Part shown: one piece after another, positions 27,128-35,621 of the stretch
Numbering within the stretch: the stretch's first letter is position 1
Layout: each line of letters opens with the position of its first letter
Assembly: GCA_934726055.1 (NCBI GenBank)
Contig: CAKVCZ010000002.1
Span: 90,171 to 154,170 of the forward strand
Origin: an uncultured Candidatus Melainabacteria bacterium
GTDB lineage: Bacteria > Cyanobacteriota > Vampirovibrionia > Gastranaerophilales > Gastranaerophilaceae
Direction: 5' to 3'
Length of the DNA stretch: 64,000 nt
The notes under the pieces: generated by a model
What the model was told of the DNA's origin: nothing
Databases searched by the model: none
What the model saw: the letters and a program-made list of their open reading frames with translations, nothing else
Translations under genes and position numbers: made by a program

Positions 27128-27333
27128 AGGATTATATTGCAATTTTAAAGAATAAAAATAAATAGTGTCAGTTATAAAGATGTTTTATTAAAAATTTATT
27201 AAAATCCATAAAAATATTAAGATTTCAACACAAAACTATTAAAAACGCTTGAAATTAAGTATCTTTGTGATACAGTCATGTTAGAAAACACAAATATATG
27301 GCTATACACAAATTATTACAAAAGGAGAAAAAA

Positions 27334-29994
27334 ATGTCAGAAAAACGTGTATACCTTTTCAGAGAAGGTAACGCAAACATGCGTAATGAGCTTGGTGGTA
27401 AAGGTGCTAACTTAGCAGAAATGACTAACTTGGGTTTACCAGTACCTCCAGGATTAACAATCACTACTGCAACATGTATGGATTACATCAACAATGGTAA
27501 CAAAATGCCTGAAAATTTAATGGCAGAAGTTAAATATGCATTGAAAGATGTTGAAGAACAAACAGGTAAAAAGTTTGGTGATAAAACAAATCCTCTATTA
27601 GTTTCAGTTCGTTCAGGTGCAAGAGTTTCAATGCCTGGTATGATGGAAACAATCTTAAACTTAGGTTTAAATGATGAAACAGTTGAAGCAATGGTTCAAT
27701 TAACTCAAAATCCACGTTTCTGCTATGATTCATATCGTCGTTTCTTAACTATGTTCGGTTCAGTAGCATGGGAAATGGACAGACAAAAATACTTCGAATC
27801 AGAAGTTGAAAAATTAAAAGCAAAAGAAGGTGTAAAATCTGATACTGAAATTTCAGCAGAAGGTTGGAAATCTTTGATTCCAATTTACAAAAACGTAATT
27901 AAAGAAGTTACAGGAAAAGAATTCCCACAAGATCCGTTCGTTCAATTACAAGAAGCTATTGAAGCAGTATTCAGATCTTGGAATATCCCTCGTGCAGTTG
28001 CTTACAGAAATATGAACAAAATCGACCATAACTATGGTACAGCAGTAAATGTTCAAACAATGGTATTTGGTAACATGGGTAACGATTGTGCAACAGGTGT
28101 ATCATTCACAAGAAACCCTGCAACAGGTGAAAACAAATTCTATGGTGAATATCTTGTAAATGCACAAGGTGAAGACGTAGTAGCTGGTATCAGAACTCCA
28201 AAACAAATTGCTGAATTGGAAACAGATATGCCTGATATTTACAAACAATATGTAAATATTGCAAAACAATTAGAAAAAGGTTACCACGATGTTCAAGATA
28301 TGGAATTTACAATTGAAAGAGGTAAATTGTGGATTCTACAAACTCGTAACGGTAAAAGAACAGCAAAAGCTGCAATCAAAATTGCAGTTGATTTATACAA
28401 CGAAGGTATCGTAACAAAAGAACAAGCAATTCAACAAGTAGATCCATATTCAGTTTACCAAGTGTTGTTACCTTGCTTCAATCCTGCAGCAGTAAAACAT
28501 GCTCACAAAGTATCAAAAGGTGTAAACGCATCTCCTGGTGCAGCTGTTGGTAAAATTGTATTCGATACAGAAGAAGCAGCTCAACGTGGTGCAGCCGGTG
28601 AAAAAGTTATCTTAGTAAGAATTGAAACTTGTCCTGATGATATTCACGGTATGGCAGTTGCTCAAGGTGTATTAACACTTAGAGGCGGTGCTACATCTCA
28701 CGCAGCAGTAGTTGCAAAAGGTATGGGTAAACCATGCGTTTCAGGTTGTGAAGATTTAACAATCAACTTGGAAAACGAAACAATTACTTGTGCAGACGGA
28801 ACTGTATTCCACAAAGATGATATTATTTCATTAGACGGTGGTACAGGTGAAGTTATGGAAGGTGCTATCGAATTAGTTGAAGCTGGTATTGATAAAGATT
28901 TCGAAACATTCTTCGGATGGGTTAACGAAATAAAAACATTAACAGTTGAAGCAAATGCTGATACTCCAAAAGATATCGAAAATGCTAAGAAATTCGGTGC
29001 AGAAGGTGTTGGTCTTTGCAGAACAGAACACATGTTCATGGATCCTGAAAGATTACCTTGGGTACAAAAAATGATTATTGCAGGTACTCCTGAAGCTAGA
29101 AAAGAAGCTTTAGATCACTTATTACCAATGCAATACAACGATTTCTATGCAATGTTCAAAGGTTTAGGTGAATTGCCTCTAACAGTTCGTCTATTAGACC
29201 CACCTCTTCATGAATTCTTACCTTCAAAAATCGAATTGGTTGAGAAAGTTGCAACTAAAAAAGCATTAGGTCAAGATTATTCAGAAGACCAAAAAATGTT
29301 AGAAATTGTTGAAAACTTATCAGAATCTAACCCAATGATGGGCTTACGTGGTTGCCGTTTAGGTTTAACTTACCCTGAAATCAATGAAATGCAAGTAAGA
29401 GCAATCTTCAGTGCTTGCTGTGATTTGAAAAAAGAAGGCGTAAACGTAAAACCATACGTTATGATTCCTCTAATCGGTCATGTAAACGAATTAAAAACAG
29501 CAAAAGACATCTTAGTTCGTGTAGCTAATGAAGTTATGCAAGAAAAAGGTGTTACTGTTGAATATAAATTTGGTACTATGATTGAAATTCCACGTGCTGC
29601 TTTAACAGCTGATGAAATTGCAGAATACGCAGAATTCTTCTCATATGGTACAAATGACTTAACACAAATGACATTTGGTTATTCAAGAGATGATGCAGAA
29701 GGCAAATTCTTGAAAAACTATGTTGAACAAAAAATCTTGCCTGCTAACCCATTCATCACACTTGATCAAAAAGGTGTAGGCAGATTAATTGATATGTCAA
29801 TTAAAGAAGGTAAAAAAGTTAATGCTTCATTAATTGGCGGTATATGTGGTGAACACGGCGGAGATCCTGATTCAGTTAAATTTGCTCACAAAATTGGCTT
29901 GAATTATGTATCTTGCTCACCATATCGTGTACCTCAAGCAAGATTGGCAGCAGCTCAAGCTGTTGTTGAACAAGGTGCTTTACTTCACGCATAA
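27334..29994 (+). CDS. ppdK: pyruvate phosphate dikinase, 886 aa
   Basis: Interconverts pyruvate, ATP and phosphate with PEP, AMP and pyrophosphate, a common glycolytic or gluconeogenic step in anaerobes. The N-terminal ATP-grasp part has VSVRSGARVSMPGMMETIL, the central swivelling domain has the phospho-His motif GGATSHAAVVAKGMGKPC (about 455), and the C-terminal PEP-binding TIM barrel has EGVGLCRTEHMF and ends SLIGGICGEHGGDP. Start 27334 has AAAGGAG 7 bases before; the frame opens earlier at 27298 without support. Followed by a strong terminator. Codon bias suggests high expression. Confidence 0.98.
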   Translation: MSEKRVYLFREGNANMRNELGGKGANLAEMTNLGLPVPPGLTITTATCMDYINNGNKMPENLMAEVKYALKDVEEQTGKKFGDKTNPLLVSVRSGARVSMPGMMETILNLGLNDETVEAMVQLTQNPRFCYDSYRRFLTMFGSVAWEMDRQKYFESEVEKLKAKEGVKSDTEISAEGWKSLIPIYKNVIKEVTGKEFPQDPFVQLQEAIEAVFRSWNIPRAVAYRNMNKIDHNYGTAVNVQTMVFGNMGNDCATGVSFTRNPATGENKFYGEYLVNAQGEDVVAGIRTPKQIAELETDMPDIYKQYVNIAKQLEKGYHDVQDMEFTIERGKLWILQTRNGKRTAKAAIKIAVDLYNEGIVTKEQAIQQVDPYSVYQVLLPCFNPAAVKHAHKVSKGVNASPGAAVGKIVFDTEEAAQRGAAGEKVILVRIETCPDDIHGMAVAQGVLTLRGGATSHAAVVAKGMGKPCVSGCEDLTINLENETITCADGTVFHKDDIISLDGGTGEVMEGAIELVEAGIDKDFETFFGWVNEIKTLTVEANADTPKDIENAKKFGAEGVGLCRTEHMFMDPERLPWVQKMIIAGTPEARKEALDHLLPMQYNDFYAMFKGLGELPLTVRLLDPPLHEFLPSKIELVEKVATKKALGQDYSEDQKMLEIVENLSESNPMMGLRGCRLGLTYPEINEMQVRAIFSACCDLKKEGVNVKPYVMIPLIGHVNELKTAKDILVRVANEVMQEKGVTVEYKFGTMIEIPRAALTADEIAEYAEFFSYGTNDLTQMTFGYSRDDAEGKFLKNYVEQKILPANPFITLDQKGVGRLIDMSIKEGKKVNASLIGGICGEHGGDPDSVKFAHKIGLNYVSCSPYRVPQARLAAAQAVVEQGALLHA

Positions 29995-30020
29995 TTGAAG
30001 TAGTATCTTAAAATAATTGC

Positions 30021-30056
30021 AAAAGGCGGCTTTAAAATTTTTTAAAGCCGCCTTTT
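30021..30056 (+). terminator. rho-independent terminator of ppdK
   Basis: AAAAGGCGGCTTTAAA (from 30021) pairs with TTTAAAGCCGCCTTTT (to 30056), a GC-rich stem of more than 12 bp followed by T residues. Clear. Confidence 0.92.
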
Positions 30057-30205
30057 AATTGTAGAGTAATGCAAAGTGTCAATAATTACTAAAGAACTAC
30101 CCAAAAGGGTCGTTAGAGTAAAGTGTAAGTTTTTTTGTGGCAAAGCAGTGTAACAAACAGTTTCTTACATCGTTTGTCAAAATTTAGAAGATATTAATAC
30201 AAACA

Positions 30206-30233
30206 AAAAAGCAGGTTATAAAGCCTGCTTTTT
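30206..30233. terminator. terminator between ppdK region and 30551 gene
   Basis: AAAAAGCAGG (30206-30215) and CCTGCTTTTT (30224-30233) form a perfect 10-bp stem with T tracts on both strands. It ends the minus-strand gene at 30237. The 150 bases before it (30057-30205) hold nothing recognisable. Confidence 0.85.
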
Positions 30234-30236
30234 CGT

Positions 30237-30551
30237 TTAATCTTTTTTTACAAATGTTTGACTACCCATGCAGTTATTTAAAAAATTCAGTGTTTGCATT
30301 TTTTCTTCATATAAATATTTAATAAAATCTAAATAAGAAGGGTTATGCGAACTTATTTGCATGTTAATTTCAAAACCATCGGAGCAAAAAGGCTCATAAT
30401 CATAAACGACATAGCTGTTATACTTGCTTTTCCATTCTTTCTTTTCAATCTTACCTTTGTTTTCTTCAATGACATCTTCAAGCCAACTAACCATGTCCTT
30501 GTTGATATTTTTCATTTCTATTCTGTTGTTTGCGTTATTTGAACTTTCCAT
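30237..30551 (-). CDS. hypothetical protein, 104 aa
   Basis: Unrecognised. AAGAAGG lies 6 bases before the ATG. The sequence is acidic and mixed alpha/beta (KDMVSWLEDVIEENKGKI, NSYVVYDYEPFCSDGFEIN, YLDFIKYLYEEKMQTLNFL) and has two Cys. It has no signal peptide or membrane segment. Monocistronic with its own terminator. Confidence 0.65.
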   Translation of the reverse strand: MESSNNANNRIEMKNINKDMVSWLEDVIEENKGKIEKKEWKSKYNSYVVYDYEPFCSDGFEINMQISSHNPSYLDFIKYLYEEKMQTLNFLNNCMGSQTFVKKD

Positions 30552-30763
30552 ATCAAACCTTCTTGTTTATATATATAAATTGTAATTCTTAAATTGAGTT
30601 AAAAAATTCCCTTTTAGTATAGTTTTTTAGTCGTCATGGATTAGTCAATTTTGTTGATATTGTTGAATCTTTACATGGATATAAAGATTATGTAAGGATT
30701 TTTAGAAATTTAAATTTTAAAGTTATAATAAAAATATAGAAAAGAAGGTATGGAGAAAAAATA

Positions 30764-31036
30764 ATGCAATTAACAGAAATTTTAGAAACATTAGACAACA
30801 ACAACAAAAATGAATTAGAAAATCAAATTGTAGAAATGGGTGTTAATGCGGTTCCTGTTTTAGTTGAACAACTACAATGCTCAAAAGGTTTAAAAAGAGG
30901 TGTTGTTGCAATGTCATTGATTAGAATTGGTGAAAGTGCAATTGATTCTTTAAAAGCAGCAGCTGATAAAAATTCTGAATTCACTTGGGTTGCTAATTAT
31001 TTGATTAATGAAATTAACTGTTCAGTTGCAGCGTAA
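30764..31036 (+). CDS. small HEAT-like repeat protein, 90 aa
   Basis: Two helical hairpins with HEAT-like spacing (VPVLVEQLQCSKGLKRGVVA, MSLIRIGESAIDSLKAAAD) suggest a HEAT/PBS-lyase-like single-module scaffold protein. AAAGAAGG and GGAG lie upstream of the ATG. A terminator follows. The C-terminus of the Q/N-rich protein at 43628 has similar helical repeats, which may point to a lineage preference rather than a functional link. Partner unknown. Confidence 0.65.
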   Translation: MQLTEILETLDNNNKNELENQIVEMGVNAVPVLVEQLQCSKGLKRGVVAMSLIRIGESAIDSLKAAADKNSEFTWVANYLINEINCSVAA

Positions 31037-31060
31037 TTTATATAAAAATTTTTAAATCAA

Positions 31061-31096
31061 ATTGAGTGTAGAAATTTCTTTCTGCACTCAATTTTT
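31061..31096 (+). terminator. terminator of the HEAT-like gene
   Basis: ATTGAGTG...AGAAA from 31061 pairs with TTTCT...CACTCAAT to 31092 (one mismatch) and is followed by TTTTTAT. Confidence 0.75.
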
Positions 31097-31150
31097 ATAT
31101 TTACACTATTAATAGGATTAAATTATTTTAAATAATGATAATATATTTAT

Positions 31151-31468
31151 ATGTTAACATGCGAGATAGTAGATGCTGATTTAAAGAAAATCGGTTTAGA
31201 GTTGATGTTTATGACACCGGAAAAGTGCTCACACGAAGATGGTGTTACTGCTGTTGAACTCGCAAAAATGGTTGATTTGTCTGTGGATATTGTCAAAAAG
31301 AAACTAACTATTTTGAAAGAGAAAGAAATTGTTCAGGTTAAGGGGATAAATCCAAAGTTTTGGAAATTTGATGATTATAATTTTCAAAGAATGGATGAAG
31401 AAGATGATGTATATAAGTTACTGTGTAACTTTGACGATGTAGATTTTGACAAGTATTTTCAGTATTAA
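31151..31468 (+). CDS. winged-helix-like protein, 105 aa
   Basis: Residues about 28-70 read as a winged helix (GVTAVELAKMVDLSVDIVKKKLTILKEK, then EIVQVKGINPKFWKFD for the wing), so DNA binding or a regulatory protein-protein role is plausible. The acidic C-terminus (MDEEDDVYKLLCNFDDVDF) is unusual for a repressor. No Shine-Dalgarno site; the ATG lies only about 10 bases after an AT-rich -10-like element. Convergent with the GT2 gene, 1 base apart. Specific target unknown. Confidence 0.6.
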   Translation: MLTCEIVDADLKKIGLELMFMTPEKCSHEDGVTAVELAKMVDLSVDIVKKKLTILKEKEIVQVKGINPKFWKFDDYNFQRMDEEDDVYKLLCNFDDVDFDKYFQY

Positions 31469-31469
31469 T

Positions 31470-32198
31470 TTATTTGAATCTTTTTAAGAATAAATCGAAT
31501 GAATTAATCATAAATTCAATAACGTCTTTGATACTTAGTTTAGATTTGCCTCTGGTTCTATCAATAAAGTTTATTGGTATTTCATAAGTTTTTGCACCAA
31601 GCTTTACACATTCAAACAAAATATTCATTTGAAATGCATAGCCGTTAACTTTTAAATTATCGAGGTCAATTTGTTTTATTAGGTCTGACTTTATGGCTCT
31701 AAATCCGGAAGTACAATCCTTTACGTGAAACAAACCTGCGATAAATCTTGCAAAAATATTTCCGTACTTACTGTTTAATTTTCTAATAAGAGCCCAATTA
31801 TCAGGAATAGAACCGCCTTTTATGTATCTTGAACCGATTACAAAATCATATCCTTGAGTTATTGGCACAAGCAGTTCTTTGATTTTTTTAGGATTATGCG
31901 AAAAATCAGAATCCATTTCCATTAAAATATCAGCATCAAGATTTTCTATTGCATACTTAAATCCTGATTTGTATGCATTACCAAGTCCTCTTTTGTTGTT
32001 ATTTAAAAGATAAATTTTGCTATTGTTTTTTTGTAATTCTTTTACTATGTCAGCGGTTTTATCCGGAGAATTATCGTCAACAATAAGCGTATTGATGTTA
32101 AAACCTTGAATTTTCTCAATTTCTGTATAAACTAAATTAAGAAAATCTTTAATATTTTCTGCTTCGTTGTAAGTCGGTAGGACGATAGTAACGTTCAT
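31470..32198 (-). CDS. GT2 glycosyltransferase, polyprenol-phosphate mannose/glucose synthase type, 242 aa
   Basis: Dolichol-phosphate-mannose-synthase-like GT-A enzyme that loads a sugar from a nucleotide donor onto polyprenyl phosphate. Motifs: VTIVLPTYNEAENI, DDNSPDKTADIV, RGLGNAYKSGFKYA, the metal site MEMDSDFSHNP, GSRYIKGGSIPDNW, and DRTRGKSKLSI. It has no C-terminal membrane helices, like the short DPM1 class. Such a product would feed GT-C enzymes such as the one broken at 25397, but that link is inference. The ATG is 14 bases downstream of rnpB, with AAAGGAAA between. Confidence 0.92.
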   Translation of the reverse strand: MNVTIVLPTYNEAENIKDFLNLVYTEIEKIQGFNINTLIVDDNSPDKTADIVKELQKNNSKIYLLNNNKRGLGNAYKSGFKYAIENLDADILMEMDSDFSHNPKKIKELLVPITQGYDFVIGSRYIKGGSIPDNWALIRKLNSKYGNIFARFIAGLFHVKDCTSGFRAIKSDLIKQIDLDNLKVNGYAFQMNILFECVKLGAKTYEIPINFIDRTRGKSKLSIKDVIEFMINSFDLFLKRFK

Positions 32199-32212
32199 AA
32201 TTTCCTTTTAAA

Positions 32213-32557
32213 AACAGAGTAACCCGTAAGCCGTGTTCTGTTTTAGATAATCATCTGTCTGGGAATGCGATTACTCGCAAGCTCTAGCGATTTGTCTGAA
32301 GTTGGCGGACAGCCTTTATAACCTTCAAGTTAATCTTGCATTCGACCGGGGTTTACCTGACCAATAATTCTCATTATTGTCGGTGAAGCTCTTAACTCAC
32401 CGTTGCACCATCGCCTGTGATATAAAATCCATCGGCAGTCTTCATTTCTGTGGCACTATCCACCGACTCGCGTCGTCCGAAGTTTCTTCGGCGGTCTGTC
32501 CTTGAATGCACGGACTTTCCTCACATTTCTGCGCAATTATCCGATTACTCTGCTACC
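32213..32557 (-). ncRNA. rnpB: RNase P RNA
   Basis: On the minus strand the conserved segments occur in order: GAGGAAAGTCCGTGC (near 32523), GATAGTGCCACAGAAA, ACGGTGAG, and the 3' segment AACAGAACACGGCTTACGGG. The ends pair (GCAGAGTAA near 32553-32545 with TTACTCTGT near 32222-32214) as helix P1. It is a bacterial A-type-like ribozyme that trims pre-tRNA 5' leaders with the rnpA product. The 3' helix is followed by TTTTT and 14 bases later by the GT2 start codon, with no room for a separate promoter. Ends are approximate. Confidence 0.95.
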
Positions 32558-32646
32558 TTATTTTAGCATGAATAAAACAAATCTGTTGACAACTTTTTCT
32601 ATCTGTTTTAGCATGGAATATGTATAATAAAGACTTTTAGGATATT

Positions 32647-33468
32647 ATGAACTTTATTAATTTACATATCGGACAGATTATAGAATGTATTACAATAATT
32701 TTGGTTACTTTTTTAAGTATCAAATTTATTGATTTTATTACGCAAAAAATTAAAAATAATATTGTTCAACGACACCAAAATAGTCAAAGGCTATTAAGTT
32801 TTTGTCCTATACTTAGCAGAATTGCAAAAATTTTAGTTTTGTTTATTATTGTTGCATCAGTAATGCAGGCTCATGGTTATTCAATGACATCCTTAATTGC
32901 CGGCTTTGGTATTATGGGTATGGCTGTCGGCTTTGCTGCTAAAGAAACAATTGCAAATATTTTTGGATCATTTGCTGTTCTTTACGATAAAATTTTTGAT
33001 ATAGGCGATTATGTTTCTATTAATGATTATGAGGGCACTGTTGTTGATATAAATTTGCGTTCTACAAGAATTAAAACTTTGGATAATTCTATTATAACAA
33101 TTCCAAATGAAATAGTTGCAAATTCGATAACAACAAACTATTCTGCAATTGATAAGCGAAGAATTGATGAAGTAATCGGAATTGTGTATTCTACTTCAAA
33201 TGAAAAAATTGATAAAGCTGTTCAAATTATAAAAGATATTTTAAGAGATAATCAAGAAGTTGAAACAAATGACAATTTAGTTTATTTAGAAAAACTAAAC
33301 TCAAGTTCAATTGATATCCACATGCAAGCGTATGTAAAATACGGTGATGTGCATAATTTAAGGCGAATTAGAGAAAATGTTATAAAAGAAATTATAAGAC
33401 AATACAGAAATGAGGGTATAGATTTTGCGTTCCCTTCGCAGTCTATATATTTGACAAATGAAAATTAA
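32647..33468 (+). CDS. mscS: MscS-family mechanosensitive channel, 273 aa
   Basis: Inner-membrane channel that opens under hypo-osmotic tension. There are about three membrane helices in residues 1-100: an N-terminal one (IIECITIILVTFLSIKFIDF), a second (ILVLFIIVASV), and the pore helix (AGFGIMGMAVGFAAKETIAN) with the small-residue packing typical of MscS TM3. The cytoplasmic beta domain has GDYVSINDYEGTVVDINLRST and the family motif IPNEIVANSITTNYS. Upstream TATAAT (32623-32628) is a candidate -10. It overlaps rlmH by 11 bases. Confidence 0.93.
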   Translation: MNFINLHIGQIIECITIILVTFLSIKFIDFITQKIKNNIVQRHQNSQRLLSFCPILSRIAKILVLFIIVASVMQAHGYSMTSLIAGFGIMGMAVGFAAKETIANIFGSFAVLYDKIFDIGDYVSINDYEGTVVDINLRSTRIKTLDNSIITIPNEIVANSITTNYSAIDKRRIDEVIGIVYSTSNEKIDKAVQIIKDILRDNQEVETNDNLVYLEKLNSSSIDIHMQAYVKYGDVHNLRRIRENVIKEIIRQYRNEGIDFAFPSQSIYLTNEN

Positions 33469-33928
33469 AATTATTGCATTAGGAAAAGTTAATGAAGCAT
33501 ATTTAAAGTATGGTATAGATGAGTTTTTAAAAAGGATTGCACCATATACAAACATTGAAGTTACTGAATTGAAGCCTGTTGAAGTAAAGGATGAAAATTT
33601 AATTCAGCACTCTCTTGATTTAGAGGCAGAAAAAATTTTGAACTTAATAAAACCGTCATCTTTTGTTATAACTTTAGAAATTGGCGGAAAAATGATTTCA
33701 TCTGAAGATTTCGCTTATGAGATTAATGAAATTATAAATTCAGGTGTTAACGAATTGATATTTGTAATCGGATCATCTCATGGCTTATCGCAATTGGTTT
33801 CAGAACGTGCAGATTATAGATTAAGTCTTTCAAAAATGACATTCTTACATAATTTTGCAAGACTTATTCTTGTTGAGCAAATTTACAGAGCCTTTAAAAT
33901 TATTAAAGGCGAAGTTTATCATAAATAA
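33458..33928 (+). CDS. rlmH: 23S rRNA (pseudouridine-1915-N3)-methyltransferase RlmH, 156 aa
   Basis: SPOUT-class SAM-dependent methyltransferase acting on pseudouridine 1915 of helix 69 in assembled ribosomes. Start MKIKIIALGKVNEAYLK, the SAM-knot segment ELIFVIGSSHGLS and the C-terminal LVEQIYRAFKIIKGEVYHK (with the active-site YHK) are diagnostic. Size is normal. The ATG overlaps the end of mscS by 11 bases, indicating translational coupling. Confidence 0.96.
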   Translation: MKIKIIALGKVNEAYLKYGIDEFLKRIAPYTNIEVTELKPVEVKDENLIQHSLDLEAEKILNLIKPSSFVITLEIGGKMISSEDFAYEINEIINSGVNELIFVIGSSHGLSQLVSERADYRLSLSKMTFLHNFARLILVEQIYRAFKIIKGEVYHK

Positions 33929-33947
33929 ATTTTTTCACAATAAATAA

Positions 33948-34130
33948 TTAAAACGGGTATCGTTTTTTTATGTCCTGATTTGAATCTTCTGCAAATATTA
34001 TAATAGTTGCAACGATAGATGAAAGAATTATGAATATGCCGACAGGAGAATTATAAGAACAATTTGCAATTTCCAATGATATAATAAATATCAAGGGTAG
34101 TAACATTAAACCTGTAATGATTTTATTCAT
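33948..34130 (-). CDS. small membrane protein, 60 aa
   Basis: Two predicted membrane helices (IITGLMLLPLIFIISLEIA and VGIFIILSSIVATIIIFA) with a short charged end (EDSNQDIKKRYPF). Start ATG 34130 has AGGAG 7 bases upstream; a GTG 6 bases further up is less likely. No family recognised. Convergent with rlmH. Confidence 0.6.
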   Translation of the reverse strand: MNKIITGLMLLPLIFIISLEIANCSYNSPVGIFIILSSIVATIIIFAEDSNQDIKKRYPF

Positions 34131-34264
34131 AGACACTCTCCTGCGGTAAATGCATATTCATTACTATTTTAACTCGTTTTTAAAACAAATTCATCTGTTT
34201 TTGCATGCTTTGATACAAATCTTATTAAGGTAAAATGTACACTATTACAGGGATTCAGGCAAAA

Positions 34265-35620
34265 TTATATCTTTCCTCCAACTGCTTTATATAAGCCAAT
34301 TTGATTTATATAACAGTTTGTTTTTGCATTAACTACCATTTTATTCATTGATAAAAGAGTTTCTTCTTGTTGAAGTAAGTCTAAGTTGGAAATTAGTCCG
34401 TTGTTATACTTAATTTGTGTATAATTGTAGTCTTTTTGCTGCATATTGTATGATTTTAGATTTTTTAAATATTTATCGTTGTCATATTTTAATGCACAAA
34501 GTGCATCGTTAACTTCTTGGATAGCTACAAGATTAGTTTTTGTATAGTTTTGAACCATTTGTTCATAGTAATTTTTTCTTAATTTTAAGTTTGCAATTTT
34601 TGCACCGCCTCTAAATAAATCTAACATTGCAGCTCCTGCAAGTGCCATTAATGCATTTTCCCAATTCATTCCGGAGGCTGAACTAAAGGTATTAAACGAA
34701 TATACTCCAAAAATATTTATTGACGGTAAAAATTCTTTTTTGGCTATTTTAACGTCTAATCCTGCTTTTTGAAGTGTTGCTTCAGATATTAAATAATCAG
34801 GTCTTTGAGTAATAATCTCTGAGGATATTTCATTAGGAATTGTCTTTAATTCTGCTAATTTTTCATAGGAAGTTCTTTTGTATGAATTGATATTTTCAGG
34901 AGAATCCCCTATCATTACTGCAAGTGAACGTAAAAATATTTCTCTTGCTTTTTCTAAATCAGATAGGTCTGCAACTGCTATTACGTATGCTTTTTCTGCA
35001 CGAGTTAAATCGGCAGTTGAGGTTAGTCCTTGAGAATTTCTTAATTTCATTAATTCATAGATATTTTTTCTGTCTTTTATAATTTGGTTTTGTAATTCAA
35101 TCAATTTATCTAATTTAATAATATTAAAATAAGTTGAACCAATTTGTGATGAAATTGCTATATATGCGGCTCTTTCAGAATATTTTGAAACTTCGTGAAG
35201 TTTTTTCATAGATTGAGTTTTATTATGATTTTTTAAAAATATATCAGCTTCGTAATTAACAATTATTGGAATTGAAAAAGAGCCTGATGTTGAATGTTCC
35301 GAAGGCATTTTTGTCAGTGCAGGGGATAGTCCTATTTGTGCACTTGGAAGTTCATTCGCAAATTGTAGTTTTACATTTTGTCTTGCTTCTTCAACTCTCA
35401 ATGTTGCAATTCGCATATCAGTATTATTTTTAACGGCTTTTTCTATATATCCGGTTAAATATTCATCATTATATGATTTCCACCAGTCTAGATTTATATT
35501 ATCAAATTTGTAGGTTTCTAAATTATTTGGTTTTGTATTTTGAATAGCTAATACCGGAGAATAATTTAGTATTGTAAAAGTTACTATTAATAAAGCTGAT
35601 AACATTTTTTTATAATTCAT
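34265..35620 (-). CDS. outer-membrane efflux channel (TolC/OprM family), 451 aa
   Basis: Outer-membrane factor of the tripartite pump encoded with the next two genes. A signal peptide covers residues 1-25 (cut near VLAIQ); there is no lipobox Cys, unlike many NodT-type channels. The body shows the long-helix repeats of the family (LRVEEARQNVKLQFANELPSA, KKEFLPSINIFGVYSF, QEVNDALCALKYDNDKYL). It starts 1 base after emrB-like, in one operon controlled by the MarR-type gene at 38671. Substrate unknown. Confidence 0.9.
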   Translation of the reverse strand: MNYKKMLSALLIVTFTILNYSPVLAIQNTKPNNLETYKFDNINLDWWKSYNDEYLTGYIEKAVKNNTDMRIATLRVEEARQNVKLQFANELPSAQIGLSPALTKMPSEHSTSGSFSIPIIVNYEADIFLKNHNKTQSMKKLHEVSKYSERAAYIAISSQIGSTYFNIIKLDKLIELQNQIIKDRKNIYELMKLRNSQGLTSTADLTRAEKAYVIAVADLSDLEKAREIFLRSLAVMIGDSPENINSYKRTSYEKLAELKTIPNEISSEIITQRPDYLISEATLQKAGLDVKIAKKEFLPSINIFGVYSFNTFSSASGMNWENALMALAGAAMLDLFRGGAKIANLKLRKNYYEQMVQNYTKTNLVAIQEVNDALCALKYDNDKYLKNLKSYNMQQKDYNYTQIKYNNGLISNLDLLQQEETLLSMNKMVVNAKTNCYINQIGLYKAVGGKI

Positions 35621-35621
35621 T

